From an uncultured Pelagibacteraceae bacterium (GTDB lineage Bacteria > Pseudomonadota > Alphaproteobacteria > Pelagibacterales > Pelagibacteraceae): 64,000 nucleotides of DNA. A program made the position numbers and the translations under genes. Every line of letters begins with the position of its first letter. Within the stretch, counting starts at the first letter, position 1. The stretch lies in the NCBI GenBank assembly GCA_902601895.1, contig CACKOU010000001.1:80688-144687 (forward strand). The letters run 5' to 3'. Below are positions 8,556 to 16,703 of this stretch, piece after piece. The notes beneath the pieces were generated by a model. The model was not told the origin of the DNA and ran no database searches. It was given only the letters and a program-made list of their open reading frames with translations.

Positions 8556-8602
8556 AATTAATTAACTATAAAAAAATAAGTTTAAATTTTTATTAATTAA
8601 TA

Positions 8603-9472
8603 TTATTTTATTTTTTCTATACTTTCAATATTTGACAAAGAATTATTTAATTCTTTTAAATTTTCCCTTCTTCCAATCATTACAACTGATAATCCAAATA
8701 CGATAATTAGAGCCAAGGGGATAGCTGTTACAACACTTATGTAATCAGCCATTAAGATTAAATAAATAGCATAAAATAAAATTGATCGAATAATAACTGT
8801 AGATTTAAAAACAGCTATGATTGCTAAGGAATGCTTAATTAAATTTTTAAAACTCATTTTAGAAGGACCAAAATATCTTGTTCCTCTTATAGATGGAGAC
8901 GATGATCTATCTTTTTCTAATTTTGCTAACGCTCCTGAAAAGCTGCACCAAGTAGATTTATCGTTTATTAATTTCTCAACAGTTGACTTTGGAAGACACG
9001 TATAGTTTCCAAATTTTATCGAGTGACCAGTGAATATATAAGTGATTATTTTATGTAAATAATAACAAGTTTTAAAAATAATGTTTTCAGATCTTTTTAC
9101 TCTTTCTCCGACAATTGGTTTTCCTTCATCATATTTTATGTATTCAAGAAAACTTTTGATTTCTTCAGGTCTATCTTCACCATCAGAATCCATAGGAATT
9201 ACGTAATCAAATTCTTTATTTTGAAATACATGTTTAAGGCCAGTTGCAATACATCTGCCGTGTCCTTGGTTATTTTTAATGTTTAAAATTTCAACCGATG
9301 ATAAATTTTCTGTATTGGAGATAGAGGTTGGTTTTTCCTCAATTGATGCATCATTGACAATGACAAGAGAAAATTCTGTATCTAAGTCTTTTACAATTAT
9401 ATTTATTTCTTCAATTAATTTTGAAGCTGATTTCCAGTCATTGTAAACTGGTGTTAAAATAGTAATTTTCAT
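8603..9472 (-). CDS. Family 2 glycosyltransferase with C-terminal membrane anchor
   Basis: The first 230 residues form a GT-A fold: ILTPVYNDW near the N terminus, VIVNDAS, and the metal-binding PMDSDGEDRPEE motif near residue 95. Two hydrophobic segments near residues 230-270 are probable membrane helices, as in polyprenyl-phosphate sugar transferases of the DPM1/GtrB type. It may therefore load a sugar onto a lipid carrier for the neighbouring GT39-type enzyme. That pairing is inferred from gene order. It lies 4 bases after the 34-residue microprotein, in one operon. Confidence 0.82.
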   Translation of the reverse strand: MKITILTPVYNDWKSASKLIEEINIIVKDLDTEFSLVIVNDASIEEKPTSISNTENLSSVEILNIKNNQGHGRCIATGLKHVFQNKEFDYVIPMDSDGEDRPEEIKSFLEYIKYDEGKPIVGERVKRSENIIFKTCYYLHKIITYIFTGHSIKFGNYTCLPKSTVEKLINDKSTWCSFSGALAKLEKDRSSSPSIRGTRYFGPSKMSFKNLIKHSLAIIAVFKSTVIIRSILFYAIYLILMADYISVVTAIPLALIIVFGLSVVMIGRRENLKELNNSLSNIESIEKIK

Positions 9473-9476
9473 TTAT

Positions 9477-9581
9477 TTAACTTGCAAGCAACCTCAATAA
9501 AGAGGCTACAATTCCATGTCCAGACAACTCTATTATTACAACAATAAGAACGATAAAAAGTATGTTTTTATTGAATTTCAT
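9477..9581 (-). CDS. 34-residue single-span membrane microprotein
   Basis: An intact frame of 34 codons starts at an ATG 2 bases after the stop of the upstream glycosyltransferase and stops 4 bases before the ATG of the downstream one. The protein begins MKFNKN, has a hydrophobic stretch of about 11 residues (ILFIVLIVVII), then ELSGHG and a short leucine-rich tail. Its exact fit between two coupled genes argues it is translated. No homologue is known to me. It may be a small subunit or stabiliser of one of the two glycosyltransferases. Confidence 0.6.
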   Translation of the reverse strand: MKFNKNILFIVLIVVIIELSGHGIVASLLRLLAS

Positions 9582-9583
9582 AT

Positions 9584-10909
9584 CTAAGAACCTACACAAA
9601 TCTTATCAATACACATGTATTTTTCAAATGAATTCAATTTTTCCTTAGTCACAAAGCCTTTCCAAATAGGCCTTGAATTAATATGGTATGATAAATTTCC
9701 AGCTGCCCATTCATCACCAAGCACATATTTAATAGGTTCATCATGTTGTTCATGCCATGCAATTTGAACTTTTATAGCTATATCTTTTCCAGGATAATCA
9801 GTCCTTTTATCAGTCTTATAAATGGAGACATAACCATATAAAATTGGGGATAACAGAAATAAAAATATAAATCCTATTAAAAAAGAATTTAGTTTCTTAA
9901 TGTTTATTTGATCTTTCAAAATGTAAATAAATAAAGTTCCCAAGAATAAGTAAAAAGGGGTCGTCCACATAGTTCTAATTTTTGATCCAGTTATTAACGC
10001 AGTCATAAATACTAATATAATTGGGACTAAATTAATAAATATTAAAAATAAAAGTTTTTCATCTTTTAAATTTAATTTTTTAGGAATTTTTTTTATTAGT
10101 AGCCATACTAAAATTAAAAATGGTATTAAAATACCAATTTGTTTTAATGTGAATAATAATGGATATTTAAAATGATTTATTATTTGTACTTCGTCCAAAC
10201 TTGCACGAGCAAAACCATATTTAATAGTAATAAAATCATTGTTGAATAACCAAATTATATGTGGAATTAAAATTACAAAAAATACTTCTAAAGAAACTAA
10301 ATATTTAAAATCAAATTTTTTAGATTTTTTAAAAAAAATTAAATATGCAAACAATAAATCTATTGCGACTAATAAATAAATAAAAAGATATTTAGATAAA
10401 ATACCAAACGCTGCTGCAGCTCCTAACAAGATACAATCATAGAGCTCGGCTTTTTTACTGTTATATATTTTCCAAGTGTAATAAACAGTTAAACACCAGA
10501 AAGGTAATTGGCAAACATTTACGTTAAATTCTGGAGTTGTGAAATTATAGAAGTATATTCCTTCAATAAGAAAAACTGATAACAAACTCAAAGTGCCATC
10601 ATTAAGAATTTCCTGAGATAGTTTAAAAATAATGAAAAAAGACATAATTACAAAAATTTGACTCAAAAAATAATAAGCCCAATCTTGTGGTCCAAATATT
10701 TGAAAAAAAACTTCTGGGAAAAATGCACTCAGTGGTGGATGTTTGTTAAATCCCCAATCTAAATTACTACCCCAAGCCAAAGCTTCAATTGTATCTAAAG
10801 GTAAATTTGAATTCGTGATCGTAGGAACAACTGTCCATATAATTAAGTGAGTCGTTGCAAAAATATAAAAAATATTATTTATATTTCTTTTGTTTAGCGC
10901 CATTTTCAT
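9584..10909 (-). CDS. GT39/ArnT-like integral membrane glycosyltransferase
   Basis: This is a polytopic protein with about 10 hydrophobic spans. The signature is the periplasmic loop between the first two helices, with D-T-I-E-A-L-A-W-G and F-N-K-H-P-P-L. This is the dolichyl/undecaprenyl-phosphate-sugar transferase motif of the PMT/ArnT superfamily, where the acidic residue is catalytic. It likely moves a sugar from a lipid carrier to an envelope acceptor; the substrate is unknown. I use the ATG at 10909; an in-frame GTG at 10939 would add 10 residues without a clear ribosome site. It leads an operon with the microprotein and the family 2 enzyme. Confidence 0.8.
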   Translation of the reverse strand: MKMALNKRNINNIFYIFATTHLIIWTVVPTITNSNLPLDTIEALAWGSNLDWGFNKHPPLSAFFPEVFFQIFGPQDWAYYFLSQIFVIMSFFIIFKLSQEILNDGTLSLLSVFLIEGIYFYNFTTPEFNVNVCQLPFWCLTVYYTWKIYNSKKAELYDCILLGAAAAFGILSKYLFIYLLVAIDLLFAYLIFFKKSKKFDFKYLVSLEVFFVILIPHIIWLFNNDFITIKYGFARASLDEVQIINHFKYPLLFTLKQIGILIPFLILVWLLIKKIPKKLNLKDEKLLFLIFINLVPIILVFMTALITGSKIRTMWTTPFYLFLGTLFIYILKDQINIKKLNSFLIGFIFLFLLSPILYGYVSIYKTDKRTDYPGKDIAIKVQIAWHEQHDEPIKYVLGDEWAAGNLSYHINSRPIWKGFVTKEKLNSFEKYMCIDKICVGS

Positions 10910-10982
10910 CAATCTATATGAATAAACCGTTCTTGACACTCATTTATTCATGAATATATTCACCAACTCAAAATAGCTAGGT

Positions 10983-11399
10983 ATGGTAAGAATTTCAAAA
11001 ACTTATACTCCAAAAGAAAAAGAGAAATACATGTGCGCTAAACATCTAGCGTATTTTAAGATGAAATTAATGGAGTGGAAAAAAGATTTAAAGAGATCTA
11101 ACAACGAGGCGATTTTTCAAGCGTCCATGGATGATAATAGTGCATCAGCTGACATAGTTGATCAAGCAAGTTCATACACTGAAAAGAATGTAGAGATGAG
11201 AGCTATTAATAGACAAATCAAACTAATTTCTAAAATAGATGGTGCATTGAAAAAAATACAGGATGGAACATACGGTTTTTGTGAAGAGACTGGTGAGCCT
11301 ATTGGTTTAAAAAGATTAATGGCAAGACCAGTAGCAACGCTTTGCATTGCGGCTCAAGAAAAACACGAAAAAGACGAAAAAGTTTACGCTGACGATTAA
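10983..11399 (+). CDS. dksA: DksA-type RNA polymerase-binding transcription factor
   Basis: DksA binds the RNA polymerase secondary channel and works with ppGpp in growth control. The protein has 138 residues. A coiled-coil with the acidic tip region ASMDDNSASADIVDQAS is followed by the C4-finger-like segment GFCEETGEPIGLKRLMARPVATLCIAAQ. Only two of the four expected zinc cysteines are present (C, T, C, A in order), so zinc binding is doubtful; reduced cysteine sets are known in DksA paralogues and, as I recall, in alphaproteobacteria. It converges with the GST gene, the last bases overlapping by 4. Confidence 0.9.
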   Translation: MVRISKTYTPKEKEKYMCAKHLAYFKMKLMEWKKDLKRSNNEAIFQASMDDNSASADIVDQASSYTEKNVEMRAINRQIKLISKIDGALKKIQDGTYGFCEETGEPIGLKRLMARPVATLCIAAQEKHEKDEKVYADD

Positions 11400-12019
11400 G
11401 GAAAATCAATTTCAGCATCTTTATTTAAAGCTTTAAACCCTTTTACTACAGCTGGACGTTCAGCTATTTCAACAAACCACCTGGATAGGTTTTCAAAATT
11501 ATTTAATCCGATGTCATGTCTTTTATGTCTTGCAATCCATGACCATGTAGCAATATCAGCAATAGAGTATTTATCATTTGCTAAAAATTTACTTTGAGCC
11601 AATCTAGCTTCAAGATCTTCATAAATCTTTCTTGTGATTTTGAAGTATCTTTCCTCACCCCACTCACTTTTTCCTTGATGATAATAATGAAACTGATGAT
11701 GTTGTCCTATCATTGGGCCGACAATAGCCATTTGAGCCATCAACCACTGATTTATCTCTAGCCTCTCTGCTTCAGGATAGAGTTTCTTACTTTTCTCAGC
11801 TAAATACATAAGGATAACTCCAGACTCGAATACGGTCTTATTAGTTTCATGATCTATAATTACAGGTATTTTATTAAATGGACTTATTTTTTTAAATTCT
11901 GGTTTAAATTGATCTCCACTTAAATTAACTTTTGTAAGTTTGTATTTAAAATCAATTTCCTCGAGCATTATGCTAATTTTCCAACCATTAGGAGTATCAG
12001 CAGTAAAGAGTTCAATCAT
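11396..12019 (-). CDS. Glutathione S-transferase family protein
   Basis: It has an N-terminal thioredoxin-like domain (residues 1-80) with the cis-proline and the FESGVILMYLAEK motif, which is the glutathione-binding E-S pair. A helical C-terminal domain follows, containing the N-capping SIADIATWSW motif. The 207 residues resemble the YfcG/Ure2-like Nu class, which favours disulfide-bond reductase activity; this is inferred from overall pattern (FTADTPNGWKISIMLEE). It overlaps the ferredoxin reductase gene by 4 bases (ATGA type), so it is the last gene of the ferredoxin operon. Confidence 0.85.
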   Translation of the reverse strand: MIELFTADTPNGWKISIMLEEIDFKYKLTKVNLSGDQFKPEFKKISPFNKIPVIIDHETNKTVFESGVILMYLAEKSKKLYPEAERLEINQWLMAQMAIVGPMIGQHHQFHYYHQGKSEWGEERYFKITRKIYEDLEARLAQSKFLANDKYSIADIATWSWIARHKRHDIGLNNFENLSRWFVEIAERPAVVKGFKALNKDAEIDFP

Positions 12020-13032
12020 TCTTTAACACCCAATCTATCTTTGATAGTGCTGGATGCAGTTGTAAATTCAAATCTATATTTTTCATCAGGTCTTGCATAT
12101 TTAAAGCAGCCTCTTGCAGCTAAAGCTCCTTCATGAAAACCTGAAAGTATTAACTTTAACTTACCTGGATAAGTACAGATATCTCCAATTGCAAATATTC
12201 CCTTTTTATTTGTTTCAAAATTTTCTGTATTTACTGGAATTGTTTTTTTATCTAAATTTAGACCCCACTCTGCGATTGGTCCTAATTGCATTATTAATCC
12301 AAAAAAACCTAAAACATAATCGGCTTTTATAACTTTGCTTTCACCAGTTTCACTTTTTATTTCTACACTTTCTAATGAGCCATTCCCTTTGACATCTTTA
12401 ATTGAGTATTTGGTAATTAAATCGATAGTTTTATTATCACTTAATTCTTTTATTTTTTGAACACTGGCTGGCGCACCTCTAAACTCATCTCTTCTATGAA
12501 TAAGAGTTACTTTAGATGAATTAGATAATTCTATAGCCCAATCAAGTGCACTATCTCCGCCTCCAAATATAACTACTGATTTGTCTTTAAAAATAGTTTT
12601 ATCTTTTATTGAATATAGTACTGATTTTCCATCGTACTTTTCGGCACTTTTTGTTGGAAATTTTCTTGGTTCAAAAGAACCTACGCCTCCTGCAATAACA
12701 ATATTTGGTGTTTCAAATTTCTTTCCATTTAAAGTTTTAACTAACCATTTGTTGTTATCATTTTTTAATTCTTGAACTCTATCACTTAAGTGAAAATTAA
12801 AATTAAATGGTTTAATTTGTTCAATTAAATTGTTTGTAAGTTCTTCTCCTGTGCATTTAGGAACTGCAGGAATATCATAAATTGGTTTATCAGGATAAAG
12901 TTCAATACATTGTCCTCCAATTTTATCTAGGTTATCTACAATTTCACATTTTAATCCGATGATCCCTAATTGATGTGCGCAGAATAAACCTGTGGGTCCT
13001 GCTCCAATAATGACTACATCGGTTTTAATCAT
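12016..13032 (-). CDS. Thioredoxin-reductase-like ferredoxin-NADP+ reductase
   Basis: A flavoprotein of 338 residues. The FAD dinucleotide motif IIGAGPTGLFCAHQLG lies near residue 7, the NADPH motif IFGGGDSALDWA near residue 155, and a C-terminal GDICTYPGK FAD stretch follows. It lacks the CxxC redox pair of true thioredoxin reductase, which defines the type 2 ferredoxin-NADP reductase family (YumC-like). The function is therefore electron exchange between NADPH and ferredoxin. The ferredoxin gene immediately upstream (one shared base) supports that. In SAR11 genomes this pair is commonly beside proteorhodopsin. Confidence 0.88.
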   Translation of the reverse strand: MIKTDVVIIGAGPTGLFCAHQLGIIGLKCEIVDNLDKIGGQCIELYPDKPIYDIPAVPKCTGEELTNNLIEQIKPFNFNFHLSDRVQELKNDNNKWLVKTLNGKKFETPNIVIAGGVGSFEPRKFPTKSAEKYDGKSVLYSIKDKTIFKDKSVVIFGGGDSALDWAIELSNSSKVTLIHRRDEFRGAPASVQKIKELSDNKTIDLITKYSIKDVKGNGSLESVEIKSETGESKVIKADYVLGFFGLIMQLGPIAEWGLNLDKKTIPVNTENFETNKKGIFAIGDICTYPGKLKLILSGFHEGALAARGCFKYARPDEKYRFEFTTASSTIKDRLGVKE

Positions 13033-13355
13033 TAAACTTGTTTCTCCGGCATATGGACTGTTAAACCTTCTAAGTCGTCAGAGACTATTAATTGACAACT
13101 TAATCTACTTTTAGATGAAGGTTCAAATGCTTGATCTAACATGTCGTCTTCTCCCATTTCTTTCTCTGGAAGTTTTTTGAACCATTTATCATCGTTGATA
13201 TATACATGACAAGTCGCACAAGACATACCTCCTCCACAATCTGCATCTATGCCCGGGATATCATTTTGTATAGCTCCTTCCATTACACTAAGACCATTGG
13301 CAATATCAGCCTCGTGTTCTGTGCCATTGAATTCTATGTATTTAATTTTTGCCAT
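13032..13355 (-). CDS. [2Fe-2S] adrenodoxin-type ferredoxin
   Basis: The 107-residue protein has the cluster motif C-G-G-G-M-S-C-A-T-C followed by a distant cysteine in LSCQL, the C-x5-C-x2-C-xn-C layout of vertebrate-type ferredoxins used in Fe-S assembly (Fdx) or P450 systems. The conserved acidic patch and C-terminal VHMPEKQ are present. It is coupled to the ferredoxin reductase by a one-base overlap, and probably receives electrons from it. It lies downstream of proteorhodopsin on the same strand, but a strong terminator between them suggests a separate transcript. Confidence 0.9.
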   Translation of the reverse strand: MAKIKYIEFNGTEHEADIANGLSVMEGAIQNDIPGIDADCGGGMSCATCHVYINDDKWFKKLPEKEMGEDDMLDQAFEPSSKSRLSCQLIVSDDLEGLTVHMPEKQV

Positions 13356-13432
13356 ATTTAATAAATAATTCTTATAAACTAATTTGCGACTGCGGCAAAT
13401 TTTTGAAATTTAGCATTTTCTATTTTTAGACC

Positions 13433-13468
13433 AAAAAAAAAGGCAGGTATGTTTTAGCATACCCGCCT
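13433..13468 (-). terminator. Intrinsic terminator of the proteorhodopsin gene
   Basis: An 11-bp stem pairs 13441-13451 with 13458-13468 around a six-base loop. On the minus-strand transcript the only imperfect pair is a G-U wobble, and a run of nine U residues follows (A-run 13433-13441 on plus). The plus strand would have an A-C mismatch, so the structure is built for the proteorhodopsin transcript. It separates proteorhodopsin from the ferredoxin operon. Confidence 0.85.
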
Positions 13469-13489
13469 CTTTTTAATATTAAAAGCTAA

Positions 13490-14260
13490 TTATCTAGCTC
13501 GTGCTCCACCTTGTGAAACTGCTGCTGACCAGATTACTAGACCAAAAGCAATTTTGTTGATGAAGTCTGCTAAGTTGTAAATCACGTTCAATGAGTTAGC
13601 GTCTACTCCACCTACTAGGTAACCAAAAATGTAACCTAATGGGTAAATAGCCCAACCGATTGTTACGATCATTCTCATAGCACCCCATGCAGTTGCTAAT
13701 GGCTTGTTTCCAGTTTTAGCTGCAATTTTTCCAGCTTCACCAGAAAATACTTCATATAAGATGTAGATCCATCCAGCCATACCGACTATGAAACCAAGCA
13801 TAGCATTGATGTAACCTGCTTCTCCTAAGTATCCACCAATTAACATCACAAGCGAACCAATTAATAATCTCCAGAAGATTGCTCCTGGGATTTTCTTAAC
13901 TGCTGCTAGAATTAAGTAAAACTCGATCATCTGTAATGGTACAGTGATTAACCAATCAATATATCTATATACTGTTGGAGAATCTCCAGTCATTACCCAT
14001 ACATCTCTCATGTACATGTAGTGAATGAATGCAACACCAGTTACAAGACCAGCTACTGTTACTGAAGTTTTCCAGCCTGCTGCAACAGTATTTCTTTCCA
14101 TGAAGAAGAATACTGTAGCTGCTGCCATACCCATTGCGATTACCCAAAAGGAAATCCCAACAAAGTCGTCAGAAGCTAACATAGCAGTTGCTGCGTTTGC
14201 TGCACCAGTAAGACCAAATAGAGCCACTGCTGCTAATGCAAACATTTTAAGTTTTTTCAT
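13490..14260 (-). CDS. Proteorhodopsin, blue-tuned light-driven proton pump
   Basis: This is a seven-helix retinal protein of 256 residues that exports protons in light across the inner membrane. An N-terminal signal peptide ends at ANA (residue 23). Key residues are intact: Asp102 (proton acceptor, equivalent to Asp97 of the reference protein), Glu113 (donor, 108), Lys236 (retinal Schiff base, 231) and His80 (75). The colour-tuning site in TVPLQMIEFY is Gln110 (reference position 105), the blue-absorbing form typical of clear ocean water. A GAGGGAG ribosome site lies before the ATG. No retinal synthesis genes are in the window. Confidence 0.98.
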   Translation of the reverse strand: MKKLKMFALAAVALFGLTGAANAATAMLASDDFVGISFWVIAMGMAAATVFFFMERNTVAAGWKTSVTVAGLVTGVAFIHYMYMRDVWVMTGDSPTVYRYIDWLITVPLQMIEFYLILAAVKKIPGAIFWRLLIGSLVMLIGGYLGEAGYINAMLGFIVGMAGWIYILYEVFSGEAGKIAAKTGNKPLATAWGAMRMIVTIGWAIYPLGYIFGYLVGGVDANSLNVIYNLADFINKIAFGLVIWSAAVSQGGARAR

Positions 14261-14288
14261 AAAAAACTCCCTCTCGTTAGTTTTTTTT

Positions 14289-14304
14289 AGTTTAAATTTA
14301 AACT
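14289..14304. promoter_or_regulatory. Perfect 16-bp palindrome in the proteorhodopsin leader
   Basis: AGTTTAAATTTAAACT is its own reverse complement and lies 29-44 bases upstream of the proteorhodopsin start codon. It may be a dimeric regulator site or form a weak hairpin in the leader. The surrounding 214-bp divergent region to prpE holds no other gene I can support. Confidence 0.4.
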
Positions 14305-14393
14305 ACGGACAAACCACAAAGGTTTCTCCAAAGTTAGGGGCTTAATATCAAATTAAATTAGTTTGTTGAAGACTTTTTGCCGCGTTATAAGTG

Positions 14394-14422
14394 TTGATTT
14401 TACTGACTTTTTAAAATTAAAT
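14394..14422 (+). promoter_or_regulatory. Possible sigma-70 promoter of the prpE-like gene
   Basis: TTGATT (14394-14399) and TTAAAT (14417-14422) are spaced by 17 bases, 53 bases upstream of the coding start. In DNA this AT-rich such matches occur by chance, so support is modest. Confidence 0.3.
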
Positions 14423-14474
14423 ACAACCTGTTGCATAAATTCAATAGAAAAATGACACCAAAAAGCAAATCAAA

Positions 14475-16370
14475 ATGAGCAGAAATTATAATGAAATTTA
14501 CAGCGAATCTCTAAAAAATCCTGAGGAATTTTGGCAGAAAATTTCTGAAGATGTGTTTTGGTTCAAAAAACCAACTAAGATTTTAAAAAAAGACAACCCT
14601 CCTTTCTATAAGTGGTTTGAGGATGGTGTCACAAATACTTGCTATAACGCTTTAGACCTTCATATTGATCAAGGAAGGGGTGATAAAACAGCTTTAATCT
14701 ATGACAGCCCTATTACAGGTAACAAATCAAATTTTACTTTTAAAGAATTAAAAGAAAAAGTTTCAAAATTTGCAGGAGCTTTAGATAAACAAGGAGTTAA
14801 AAAAGGAGATCGAGTAATAATTTATATGCCAATGATCCCAGAGGCGGTGGTTGCTATGCTAGCATGTGGAAGAATAGGAGCAATTCACTCTGTTGTATTC
14901 GGTGGTTTTGCGTCAAATGAATTAGCTAGTAGAATTGATGATAGTAAAGCTAAAATTTTAATAACAGCATCATGTGGATTTGAACCTGGAAGAACAGTTG
15001 AGTATAGACCACTTGTAGATGGGGCTTTAAAATTAGCAAAACACCAAATTGAAAAGGTGATACTTTTTCAGAGAAAAGATCATGAGGTAAAATTAAATAA
15101 ACCATTAGAAATAAGTTGGAATGAAGCGCTATCTGGAGCAAATGATAAAGATTGTGTTGAGATGGGTGCCAATGATTATGCTTATATCCTTTATACTTCA
15201 GGGACCACAGGTATTCCAAAAGGAATAGTTAGAGATATTGGTGGTCACATAGTTGCTCTTAAATGGACAATGAAAAATATTTATAACATTGATCAAGACG
15301 ATGTATGGTGGTCAGCAAGTGATATTGGTTGGATTGTAGGACATTCCTATATTGTCTATGCTCCATTATTTAAAGGATGTACAACACTTCTATTTGAAGG
15401 AAAACCTGTAGGTACACCAGATGCTGGTGTATTTTGGAGAATTATATCAGAATATAAAATTAAATCTTTATTCACTGCTCCAACCGCATTCAGAGCAATA
15501 AAGAAAGAAGATCCAGAAGGTAAGTTTTTTTCTAAATATGATTTAAGCTCATTTGAGTCATTATTTTTGGCGGGTGAAAGAGCAGATCCAGATACGATTA
15601 AATGGGCTGAAAATTTACTTAAGGTTCCTGTAATTGATCATTGGTGGCAGACTGAAACAAGTTGGGCAATAAGTTCAAATTGTACTGGAATTGAAATGCA
15701 AAAAACAAAATATGGATCTGCTTGTAAAGCTGTCCCAGGTTATGATGTAAAAATAATTAAACCGGATCAAACAATAGCTAAACCAAATGAGATGGGAGAT
15801 ATTGTTGTTAAACTTCCATTGCCGCCAGGTACGTTCCCAACTTTGTGGAATGCAGACGAAAGATATAAAGAAAATTATATGTCAAATTATAATGGCTACT
15901 ATCAAACTTATGATGCAGGGCATATTGATGATGATGGATATGTTTGGATTATGTCTAGAACTGATGATATAATTAATGTTGCGGGTCACAGACTTTCAAC
16001 TGGTGCAATAGAAGAAGTTTTGTCTGAACATCAGTCTGTTGCTGAATGTGCAGTAATAGGAATAAAAGATCAACTAAAAGGACAATTACCAATTGGTTTA
16101 ATTGCATTAAAAGCAGGAGTTTCTAAGGATAATGAGACTATTTCAAAAGAGTGTGTACAAATGGTTAGAGATAAAGTCGGACCTGTTGCAGCTTTTAAAA
16201 TAGCAATTGTTGTTAAAAGACTACCAAAAACTAGATCTGGAAAAGTTTTAAGAGGAACAATTAGAAAGATTGCTGACAAAGAAGAATATAAAATGCCCGC
16301 AACTATTGATGATCCTGCTATACTTGATGAAATAAAAGAAGACTTAATAAGCAGCAATATTTTAAAATAA
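14475..16370 (+). CDS. prpE: Propionyl-CoA synthetase-like short-chain acyl-CoA synthetase
   Basis: This is an AMP-forming acyl-CoA synthetase of 631 residues. The P-loop-like motif YTSGTTGIPKGIVRD, the adenylate-binding WWQTETSW, and the C-terminal PKTRSGKVLRG are seen; that last lysine is catalytic and acetylation-controlled in the family. The stretches CGFEPGRTVEYRPLVD and GKPVGTPDAGVFWRI favour the propionyl-CoA synthetase (PrpE/ACSS3) branch over acetyl-CoA synthetase, though both acids may be used. It would feed propionate or acetate carbon into CoA metabolism. It is divergent from proteorhodopsin and shares one base with the SMR gene. Confidence 0.85.
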   Translation: MSRNYNEIYSESLKNPEEFWQKISEDVFWFKKPTKILKKDNPPFYKWFEDGVTNTCYNALDLHIDQGRGDKTALIYDSPITGNKSNFTFKELKEKVSKFAGALDKQGVKKGDRVIIYMPMIPEAVVAMLACGRIGAIHSVVFGGFASNELASRIDDSKAKILITASCGFEPGRTVEYRPLVDGALKLAKHQIEKVILFQRKDHEVKLNKPLEISWNEALSGANDKDCVEMGANDYAYILYTSGTTGIPKGIVRDIGGHIVALKWTMKNIYNIDQDDVWWSASDIGWIVGHSYIVYAPLFKGCTTLLFEGKPVGTPDAGVFWRIISEYKIKSLFTAPTAFRAIKKEDPEGKFFSKYDLSSFESLFLAGERADPDTIKWAENLLKVPVIDHWWQTETSWAISSNCTGIEMQKTKYGSACKAVPGYDVKIIKPDQTIAKPNEMGDIVVKLPLPPGTFPTLWNADERYKENYMSNYNGYYQTYDAGHIDDDGYVWIMSRTDDIINVAGHRLSTGAIEEVLSEHQSVAECAVIGIKDQLKGQLPIGLIALKAGVSKDNETISKECVQMVRDKVGPVAAFKIAIVVKRLPKTRSGKVLRGTIRKIADKEEYKMPATIDDPAILDEIKEDLISSNILK

Positions 16371-16702
16371 TGCTTAAGACATATCTTTTTTTAATAGGAG
16401 CAATTATTTGTGAAGTTTGTGGAACAATGCTTCTACCTGTTACACAAAACTTCACGAAAGTAACACCAACAGTATTTTTAGCAGTATTTTATTTATCTGC
16501 TTTTTATTTACTTACGTTTGTTGTTGATAAACTACCTATTGCAATTGTTTATGGAACATGGAGTGGACTTGGTATTTTTACGATTGCGATATTGGGTTAT
16601 ATATTTTTTAAACAATCCTTAAGTTGGCAAGCTATATTGGGCATGTTTCTTATTGTTGTTGGAGTAACACTTGTAAATATATATTCAAGTAAAACTATAT
16701 AA
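16370..16702 (+). CDS. Small multidrug resistance (SMR/EmrE-type) transporter
   Basis: A 110-residue protein of four hydrophobic helices. The essential membrane glutamate is Glu15 in GAIICEVCGT, and the conserved GTWSGLG loop before helix 3 is present. EmrE-type proteins work as antiparallel dimers exchanging protons for cations; some SMR members export guanidinium or polyamines. The start overlaps the prpE stop by one base (TAATG), so it is coupled to the synthetase; the functional reason is not clear. It converges with the dihydroorotase gene, one base between stops. Confidence 0.85.
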   Translation: MLKTYLFLIGAIICEVCGTMLLPVTQNFTKVTPTVFLAVFYLSAFYLLTFVVDKLPIAIVYGTWSGLGIFTIAILGYIFFKQSLSWQAILGMFLIVVGVTLVNIYSSKTI

Positions 16703-16703
16703 A

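Noticed and set aside
14025..14345. Plus-strand open frame opposite proteorhodopsin
   Set aside because: It is a mirror of the conserved proteorhodopsin codons (alanine-rich strand) with no family motif; a shadow of the real gene.
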